Shown here piece by piece: positions 58,388 through 64,000 of a DNA stretch of 64,000 nt; position 1 is the stretch's first letter, and each line of letters starts with the position of its first letter. The position numbers were made by a program, and so were the translations under genes. The notes beneath the pieces are model-generated. The model worked only from the letters and a program-made list of their open reading frames with translations, did not search any database and was not told where the DNA came from. This stretch comes from Clostridiaceae bacterium (GTDB taxonomy: Bacteria; Bacillota; Clostridia; Saccharofermentanales; DTU023), in assembly GCA_012838135.1 (NCBI GenBank), contig DUPV01000024.1, forward strand, positions 31,093 through 95,092. The letters run 5' to 3'.

Positions 58388-60031
58388 TTAATTATATCCC
58401 TTTACACTTCTGAATGCTCCAACCAGATCTTCTCTGCCATCAAATACTCGTGCATTGGTATAATTTGCAATTTCATTCAATTGATCAGGATCTGACATGC
58501 CGAACATAATAGAAAATACAGGAATATCTTGTCCTAATTCATCATATTTAGTCGTAAAATCAGAAAAATTTCCACCACTCACACCATCAGTCATCAGAAC
58601 AATCGCAGGATTATATTGAGACAACTCATATTCAGCCAAAATATCTAACGCTTCTACCAAAGCTCTATACATATTTGTACCGCCGCCAATTGATTGTTCT
58701 TGAACTCTTTGATTTAACTTTGATAAAGACCCTTGAGAACCATCTTCAACAAAAGCGGTATCAAGCACCCTGTCATCAAAGAAAATAACAAAATTAATTT
58801 CTGCTTGATTGGCTTGAATATATAATGAGGAAGCTTTTTCCTGATCTAAAATTAAATCCATCGCTTCTTTAACTTGTTCTTCACCGGTTCCTGCCATAGA
58901 ACCGGAAAAATCCAAACAATAAATTGTTAAAGAAGGTTTTCTGAAATCAGATTGATATAAGTTTAAAGCTTCATTCAGTACTTCAGCGTTAGGTGTTTTA
59001 ATGGGAGATAAGATTCTTTCCGTATCTAATCCCCAGTCAGGGTTAAACACCTTTTTATTTTTATCAAATATTCCTTGATAACCGGTTCTTCTGCCTAATT
59101 TTTGTAATTTATCTTGAGTTTCATCCGAAGTAATATATTCTTGAAATTTTAAAAATATTTCTTCTTGTTTTTCATTGCCGTTATCTATATAACCTAAAGG
59201 TGAATCTGCAATACTCATTCCATCGTAAGGATATACAACATATAAAGGTTCTTCTCCTCTGGAAACTAATTCTTGATTAGTAGTAATAATTAAGGACTCA
59301 TAATTGACCATGGCATCATATTCACCATTTAAGAACAAAGTCTTTAACCATTCGGATGAACCGGATGATCTGTCAACTCCTTGCAGTAATTTTGTAATAT
59401 TATTTTGTAAAGTTTCATCTTTCAAATGTTCTTCAGTAATGACTTCGGGACTTCCTGCCAAAGCGTTTAAAAATCCCAAATAAGCGCTGGCACCGGAATT
59501 CGATTGAGTTGCTGAAGTCATACAGAATTTTAATTTTCCGTTTTCAATAGCTTCCATAATATCCTTTATTGAAACTTCTTTGCCGACAAATCCCAATTCT
59601 TCAGCCAATGATTTTCTGATGCCGAATACTACCGGAGTAATTGTTGTAGATTCTATATGTTTTACTCTGTGAGAATTGTCACCCATCGAAATCCAAATAT
59701 TACTCGCCGGCCAAACAGCATCATAAGAAGCTGTTTCAGATTGAAGTTCTCTCATGATATCTATTGAACCCTTATAAGTCATTTCAACCTTAACTTTATT
59801 TTCGTCAGCGAATTCTCTGATAATATTTTCTAATTCTTTATTCTCAGATCCGGATACTATTTTTAAAACTTTGCTTCCGGAACCAATTTCAGTAGTCTTA
59901 GAAGATGATTTTCCTTGATTGGATAATTTTTCCTGATTAGATGATTTTCCCTGATCAGAGGAGTCTTTACCAAAACATCCGGTTAAAATAAGGATTAATC
60001 CCAATATTAAAAGTAATATTCTTTTTTTCAT
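58388..60031 (-). CDS. Lipoprotein with solute-binding and von Willebrand A domains
   Basis: A 547-residue lipoprotein. Lipobox LTGC (Cys19), a Ser/Asn/Gln-rich linker, a type II solute-binding domain (about 55-345) with SATQSNSGASAYLGF near 173-187, and a C-terminal VWA domain (about 367-545) with MIDAS residues in CLDFSGSMAGTGE, GGGTNMYRALVEAL and LMTDGVSGG. VWA-MIDAS domains bind partners through a metal ion. AGGAG precedes the ATG. It is the first gene of the four-gene cluster. Similar substrate-binding/VWA proteins are known in databases but their function is not, as far as I know, established. Confidence 0.85.
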   Translation of the reverse strand: MKKRILLLILGLILILTGCFGKDSSDQGKSSNQEKLSNQGKSSSKTTEIGSGSKVLKIVSGSENKELENIIREFADENKVKVEMTYKGSIDIMRELQSETASYDAVWPASNIWISMGDNSHRVKHIESTTITPVVFGIRKSLAEELGFVGKEVSIKDIMEAIENGKLKFCMTSATQSNSGASAYLGFLNALAGSPEVITEEHLKDETLQNNITKLLQGVDRSSGSSEWLKTLFLNGEYDAMVNYESLIITTNQELVSRGEEPLYVVYPYDGMSIADSPLGYIDNGNEKQEEIFLKFQEYITSDETQDKLQKLGRRTGYQGIFDKNKKVFNPDWGLDTERILSPIKTPNAEVLNEALNLYQSDFRKPSLTIYCLDFSGSMAGTGEEQVKEAMDLILDQEKASSLYIQANQAEINFVIFFDDRVLDTAFVEDGSQGSLSKLNQRVQEQSIGGGTNMYRALVEALDILAEYELSQYNPAIVLMTDGVSGGNFSDFTTKYDELGQDIPVFSIMFGMSDPDQLNEIANYTNARVFDGREDLVGAFRSVKGYN

Positions 60032-60361
60032 TTAATATTTCTCTCCTTTTCTTGCATAATAGGTTGTTTCTTTAAGCTAAGATTAATACTTTTTTCTTTA
60101 TTGTTCTAATTCAGTAACAGCCCTTTCATTTTATTTCCGGCAATCTTCAAAGAACTTCTATAATGAAACATTATAAAACTATTTACAAAAATTGAGTGTA
60201 ATAATTCGGTAAATATATAAGATCTTTTTCTTTACGATCATCTTTAATTGTAGTTGCAATTGAAGAAAGTGGTAAATAATACTATTATGTATATGTAGAA
60301 TTATAAAACAGATAGCTGAGAATCTATCTATTCTTAAAATATGTGAAAAGAGGTTTGTTTT
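60032..60361. other. Divergent intergenic region, 330 bases
   Basis: AT-rich DNA between the divergent VWA and epimerase genes. It must hold both promoters, but no near-consensus pair stands out. A weak stem GATAG/CTATC lies about 40 bases before the epimerase start. No other feature is seen. Confidence 0.4.
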
Positions 60362-61198
60362 ATGAATTTATGTTATCAAGTGGCAACTCCTGATGTAGCA
60401 ATCGCAGATTCTGTTACAGCATATCAAGGGGATTTAAATACTTCCCTAAAGAATTTAGCTGAAATAGGTTATGACGGTGTTGAATTCATGACTTTGGATC
60501 CATCGAAACTAGACTGGGAACAAGTAAAATCATCTTTAGATGAAAATAATCTAATGGTAGCCATTGTTTGTACCGGTGAAATTTTTGGTCAGTTAAATTT
60601 AAGCTATTCACATCCGGATAAGAAAATCAGAGATGAAGCTATTGAACGTTCAAAAGGAATTATTGATTTTGCTTCTTTTTTAGAAGCAGATATAAATATT
60701 GGACGAATAAGAGGACAATATAATAATAAAATTACTAAAGAACAAACGGAAGAGTATGCAATTGCTGCATTTAAAGAATTAAGTAAATACGCAAAACCTA
60801 AAAATGTTCGCATTGCCTTAGAAACAGTTACCATTATGCAAACTAATTTTATTAATACTTTAGCCGATGCAAAAGATATGGTAGAAAGAGTTGATGAAGA
60901 AAACTTCGGATTAATGATGGATGTTTTCCATTTGAATTTAGAAGAAAAAGATATTTACGAAGCAATCGTAAAATATCAACCGTTAAACTTTCATGTTCAT
61001 TTAGCTGATAATAATCGCAGATATCCGGGGCATTGTGGTTTAGACTTTAAAAAGATTATTCAAACCTTTAAAGATAACGGCTATGACGGAAATTACTGTA
61101 CTGAAATTTATCAAATCCCGGATCAACATAGAGCAGCAATAGGAGCTTATGAACACTTAGCCCCAATCTTCAAAGAAATATATGGACGTGAAATATAA
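60362..61198 (+). CDS. Sugar phosphate isomerase/epimerase-like TIM barrel protein
   Basis: A 278-residue xylose isomerase-like barrel. Metal-site segments are ALETVTI, LMMDVFHLN, HVHLAD and CTEIYQIPD, the Glu-Asp-His-Glu set of epimerases and hydroxypyruvate isomerase-like enzymes. It is the closest relative in this window of the product at 13669-14520. AGAGG precedes the ATG. Its stop overlaps the start of the racemase-family gene (TAATG), so both proteins are co-translated and probably work on the same substrate. Confidence 0.85.
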   Translation: MNLCYQVATPDVAIADSVTAYQGDLNTSLKNLAEIGYDGVEFMTLDPSKLDWEQVKSSLDENNLMVAIVCTGEIFGQLNLSYSHPDKKIRDEAIERSKGIIDFASFLEADINIGRIRGQYNNKITKEQTEEYAIAAFKELSKYAKPKNVRIALETVTIMQTNFINTLADAKDMVERVDEENFGLMMDVFHLNLEEKDIYEAIVKYQPLNFHVHLADNNRRYPGHCGLDFKKIIQTFKDNGYDGNYCTEIYQIPDQHRAAIGAYEHLAPIFKEIYGREI

Positions 61199-61866
61199 TG
61201 AAGAAACTAATTTTGATTCACACTGTGGGATCAGTTTACGTTTCTTTTCCAAGACAGCTTCAAGAAGCAGCGAATGAAAAGATTCAAATAGAAAGCATAG
61301 TAGATGAATTTTTTGCTAATGAGGCAAATCGCATTGGCAAAGTGACTGTTGCTAATAAAAACAGATTTTTTTGTTTAATGAAGGCAGCTGAATTAGCTGA
61401 TCCGGACATTATTGTTGTAACTTGTTCTACTTTATCTCCTCTAATCGAAGAGATAAAACCATATATTAGTAAAAAAATAATTGCTATTGACGATGCAATG
61501 TGTAAAGAAGCAGCAGCAAAATATAGTAATATTTTGTTGGTGGCAACTGCTGAAAGTGCTATAGAGCCCACCAAACACAAAATTATCAGCCTCAAGGATA
61601 CCGCTAAAGAAATAAAACAAGATATTGTCTTAATTGATAAAGCTATCGCATGTTTAAAAAGCGGCGATCCGGAAACTCACGACAACATTGTGATGGAAAG
61701 AATGGCCGAATATAAAAATTCATCTTATGATTCGATTGTTCTCTGTCAGGCATCATTAGCTCATCTGGAGAAACCTATTCAAGAATTACTGGGCATACCT
61801 GTTCTTTCCACACCGCAAAGATGTATAAATCAAACAATTAGTGAACTATTTACAGAAGGGAGATAA
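61198..61866 (+). CDS. Aspartate/glutamate/hydantoin racemase-family protein
   Basis: A 222-residue protein of the Asp/Glu racemase superfamily. The two catalytic cysteines are visible: VVTCSTLSPL near 78-87 and VLCQASLAHL near 181-190, in the usual spacing of the two halves. Family members include amino acid racemases, maleate isomerase and hydantoin racemase. Coupling to a sugar epimerase-like gene is not typical of amino acid racemases, so the substrate may be a sugar acid or lactone; this is inference. A terminator follows. Confidence 0.85.
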   Translation: MKKLILIHTVGSVYVSFPRQLQEAANEKIQIESIVDEFFANEANRIGKVTVANKNRFFCLMKAAELADPDIIVVTCSTLSPLIEEIKPYISKKIIAIDDAMCKEAAAKYSNILLVATAESAIEPTKHKIISLKDTAKEIKQDIVLIDKAIACLKSGDPETHDNIVMERMAEYKNSSYDSIVLCQASLAHLEKPIQELLGIPVLSTPQRCINQTISELFTEGR

Positions 61867-61976
61867 TAGTTTGATAAGAAGTGAACGCAAGGCAATTATT
61901 GTCAAATAATAAAAACCATTTAAGATATTTTCAGAGAATGTGCAAAAAAATCTGTAAATAAATAATAAAAAATAAG

Positions 61977-62024
61977 CAAACAGCTTTCTATCAAGCTAAA
62001 ATATAAAGATAGAAGGCTGTTTTT
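61977..62024 (+). terminator. Terminator of the epimerase-racemase pair
   Basis: AAACAGCTTTCTATC pairs with GATAGAAGGCTGTTT (one G-U) across a 15-base loop, followed by T residues. Confidence 0.75.
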
Positions 62025-62051
62025 AAATGGCAAAAAGAGAAGGAGAAAAGT

Positions 62052-62291
62052 ATGATTATTATTATTGCAGGATTTGCAGCAATCTTTATTGCAGCAACAA
62101 TTAAGTTTAATATAGACAAAAAGAAAGCGGCGGAACACTTTGAGGAAACGACTGCTTGTGAAAGATGTTTTGCGGAATTCACCGAAGAAACAGGTAAGCA
62201 TCTGCACTCAAACGGAAAAGTTTATTGCACTAAATGCAGAGATGTGATTAAGCCAAATGCGCCTACTTGGATAGCCGGAAAAATAAAATAA
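62052..62291 (+). CDS. Small membrane-anchored zinc-ribbon protein
   Basis: A 79-residue protein. An N-terminal hydrophobic helix (residues 1-18) is followed by a Lys-rich turn and two Cys pairs, CERC near 36-39 and CTKC near 60-63, that should bind one zinc. A strong AAGGAG lies 5 bases before the ATG, so I take it as a real gene despite the size. I do not recognise a family. It may tether a partner to the membrane. Confidence 0.65.
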   Translation: MIIIIAGFAAIFIAATIKFNIDKKKAAEHFEETTACERCFAEFTEETGKHLHSNGKVYCTKCRDVIKPNAPTWIAGKIK

Positions 62292-62485
62292 AAAACGAGC
62301 CCGCCTTAACGACCTTGGGATACGTCACACCTATTTGATATCGGCTTCGTACCGTATAAAATAACTCCGGAACTGTCTGACATTTTAGGTTCAGTTCGGT
62401 GAGTGGCTCAACCTGGTACAGAATATTCAACTTATTTCCAGTATTTTGAATAATTGAAATAATAATAAAAGGAAGTGAAGAAAGC
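62292..62485. other. Possibly structured 194-base spacer
   Basis: GAGCC (about 62298) can pair with GGCTC (about 62405), and inside CTC-CGGAACTG can pair with CAGTTCGG-GAG. No known riboswitch or RNA family motif was recognised. It may be a leader of the broken lipoprotein gene. Confidence 0.3.
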
Positions 62486-63227
62486 ATGAAAAAAACAGCC
62501 GGTATATTATTAACTTTAATTCTTGCATTATCTTTGTTCTCTTGTAAATCTAATGACACTACAAATAAATCTGAAACAGAAAAAACTAGTGATGAGACAA
62601 CCGAATAAATAACAGAGAAAGCAACAACTGAGACGACAACAAAAGCAACTGAGACAACAACTAAAGCAACTGAGACAACAACTAAAGCAACTGAAACAAC
62701 AACAACAAAAGCAACTGAAACAACAACTAAACCAACTGAAACAACAACTAAAGCAACTGAAACAACTGAAACAGAAACAAACAAACAAGAAGAAGCACTT
62801 ACAGAGTATGCTTTTTTAAATGTAAAATTTAAAATCCCATCTTCTTATTCTCATCAAGAGGACGATAGTTCTATAGCTTTTCATAAATATGAAATTGGAA
62901 ACTTCCCCGGGATAATGATAACTGCAATTAATAACGTGGATGAATAACTGTTAGAGTATGAAAAAGATTTTTTAACAGCATTGATTATGGCGGATGATGT
63001 TGATGTAGATTCAATTGAAACTTTTACAAATGACAAAAAGGTTATTATTGCTAAAGCGTCAAAACAATTTGAAAAGCCTGATAATACTGAAATGAATAAT
63101 GCACAGGTATTTTACTTTATGGATGTTGACTATATATACTGCTTATTATGTAGCAGATGGTGAAATAAGCAATTATGATGAAGAGATCATCGATTCTTTT
63201 ATATCTAGCTTATATAAGGTGGATTAG
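62486..63227 (+). pseudogene. Decayed lipoprotein gene with Thr-rich repeats
   Basis: Starts with a good ribosome binding site and a signal peptide with lipobox (MKKTAGILLTLILALSLFSC, 20 residues). Reading through gives repeats of TTKATE coded by 18-base units (about 62625-62775) and a globular end. The frame is broken by TAA at 62606-62608, TAA at 62945-62947 and a frameshift near 63130, after which YTAYYVADGEISNYDEEIID continues in another frame to a TAG at 63225-63227. Three lesions make it a pseudogene rather than sequencing error or recoding. Confidence 0.8.
62625..62775 (+). repeat. Tandem 18-base coding repeat (TTKATE)
   Basis: About eight imperfect copies of ACAACTAAAGCAACTGAG. Such repeats usually form an extended cell-wall spanning linker after a lipid anchor. 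Confidence 0.8.
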
Positions 63228-63346
63228 CATCAAAAATAGATACACAAAAAAAGACAGAAAAAACCATGCAAATATTATAAAAATAAAATTATTGTGCGCA
63301 AAATAGTGTGTAATTTTACTTGTATTTAAATCTTGCATACAATAAT

Positions 63347-63380
63347 AAAAGCACTGAAACCCTTTCGTATCAGTGCTTTT
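63347..63380. terminator. Bidirectional terminator
   Basis: AAAAGCACTG and CAGTGCTTTT pair perfectly around a 14-base loop; the A and T runs at both ends allow termination in either direction. Confidence 0.8.
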
Positions 63381-63384
63381 AAAG

Positions 63385-63479
63385 TGGTAAGCCTGGCAGG
63401 ATTCTAGTCCGAACTCTATAAGCCTTTACATTAAGCAATATCTATTATATTATCATTGGGGTATTTTCGGGGTACTTTT
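63385..63479. mobile_element. Possible integration-site scar (tRNA 3'-end fragment with GGGGTA repeats)
   Basis: On the minus strand AATCCTGCCAGGCTTACCA (63385-63403) looks like the last 19 bases of a tRNA gene, but no full tRNA is attached. About 55 bases away GGGGTATTTTC and GGGGTACTTTT repeat in tandem (63458-63479), a pattern I associate with tyrosine-recombinase elements in Bacillota. No integrase gene remains in the window. The rest of the gene-free stretch 63228-63712 shows only AT-rich DNA and a small CCTC/GGAGG hairpin near 63560. Confidence 0.35.
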
Positions 63480-63712
63480 GATAATTTTTTAAAAAATCCA
63501 GGTTGATTTTCACGCCTGTTATTGTAAGCTATATTTATAAATTAATTAGGGTTACCCCCTCTATCTCTGGAGGCGTCAATTCCCGAGCAAAGCAAGGTAA
63601 AAGTAACAATTGTGACAATAATAAGTTATGATAAATCATATATTAAAACAGGGCAGATTCGAAACTAATCATTCCCCATAAAGCGACGGAGACCACTTCA
63701 CCAACACAATGT

Positions 63713-64000
63713 ATGGCTATGTTGATGAAAAGTCTAGGTAAAGAAGAGGTTATTGAAAGTTACCGGAAAAATGATAAGGCAGAAAAAAGTGTAGTTGATA
63801 TGAGTAATTATTTAAGTGAAGAAAACAATTTAGATAATCAAAACAACCCTGATAGTGAGAATAAAAGAGATATACCAAGCATAGTATTTACTGTGTTTTT
63901 AATAATAATGTGTATTATAATACCATTCTCAATAAAATCAAAGAAAGTTGAAGATAATTGGTATTACAGTATAGATAAAGGTATAGCAGAAAATGTTTAC
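63713..64000 (+). CDS. Unknown membrane protein, truncated by the window edge
   Basis: An open frame of 96 codons runs off the right edge. From ATG at 63713 (alternatives at 63725 or 63788) the product has a charged, Asn/Asp/Glu-rich N-terminal part and one hydrophobic helix (IVFTVFLIIMCIIIPF), then a short external part. No clear ribosome binding site decides the start. I recognise no family. It may belong to the decayed or integrated segment on the right. Confidence 0.4.
   Translation, partial: MAMLMKSLGKEEVIESYRKNDKAEKSVVDMSNYLSEENNLDNQNNPDSENKRDIPSIVFTVFLIIMCIIIPFSIKSKKVEDNWYYSIDKGIAENVY

Noticed and set aside
62263..62788. Minus-strand open frames rich in Val/Ser or Cys/Phe opposite the Thr repeats
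   Set aside because: They are by-products of the 18-base ACA/ACT repeat; the plus strand has the start signals and lipobox.
62606..62947. Stop codon readthrough or recoding in the repeat lipoprotein
   Set aside because: Both codons are TAA, all other genes use TAA as a normal stop, and a frameshift is also present.

Overview
The window is AT-rich, densely coded DNA from a low-GC Gram-positive anaerobe, most likely a member of class Clostridia. This rests on the run cysS-mrnC-rlmB-sigH (the order known from Bacillota), the short HisG plus HisZ pair, an S-box riboswitch on metK, strong Shine-Dalgarno sites, several Cys-anchored lipoproteins and a B12-dependent methionine synthase with a separate reactivation protein. 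Genus cannot be fixed from the sequence. No rRNA, CRISPR array or intact transposase was found; one tRNA (Arg, anticodon ACG) is present.

Layout. 1-4061 (minus): histidine operon hisZ-hisG-hisD-hisC-hisB (hisB runs off the left edge), divergent from a TrpR-like repressor (4305) and a HAD phosphatase. 5451-10252 (minus): cysS-mrnC-rlmB, then sigH and an unknown lipoprotein. 10279-10443: a probable 6S RNA with its own promoter. 10617-13455 (minus): iron-sulfur flavoprotein, ComF-type phosphoribosyltransferase and metK under a SAM-I riboswitch. 13669-15642 (minus): sugar epimerase-like and zinc alcohol dehydrogenase pair. 16232-21403 (plus): a compact Tad pilus locus with a fused TadB-TadC protein. 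21440-22474: upp (minus) and tRNA-Arg (plus). 22768-26728 (plus): RsgI-like lipoprotein, VTC, DUF4956 and CotH genes. 26892-37365 (minus): an AEC carrier and a LacI-controlled sugar operon with an ABC importer and two oxidoreductase/epimerase pairs. 37864-40160: DNA repair and small enzymes, including a MutT remnant. 40216-55421 (minus): purC-L-E-F-M-N-D followed by methionine synthase genes, headed by a promoter and a ykkC-family (PRPP-type) riboswitch. 55537-60031 (minus): TelA, solute-binding protein, XpaC and a solute-binding/VWA lipoprotein. 60362-64000 (plus): epimerase-racemase pair, a small zinc-ribbon protein, a decayed lipoprotein gene and a possible attachment-site scar.

The most interesting signal is in the purine operon. 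Both enzymes that normally take ammonia from glutamine have lost glutaminase residues. PurF starts Met-Ser where the catalytic Cys should be, and its substrate-binding motifs are altered. PurL has Gly where the nucleophilic Cys of its C-terminal amidotransferase domain should be. Their synthase parts look intact. I infer a purine pathway fed by free ammonia. The same operon carries the PRPP-type riboswitch, and three of its spacers contain degenerate copies of the neighbouring gene end or start.

The second candidate is the four-gene TelA/XpaC/VWA cluster. Its two solute-binding proteins are paralogues with no transporter nearby, one carrying a von Willebrand domain with a MIDAS motif. Regulation readable in the DNA includes two identical palindromic operators upstream of the lacI-type gene and a perfect cre-like site before the sugar-binding protein. 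The right end shows decay: in-frame stops, a frameshift and a tRNA 3'-end fragment.
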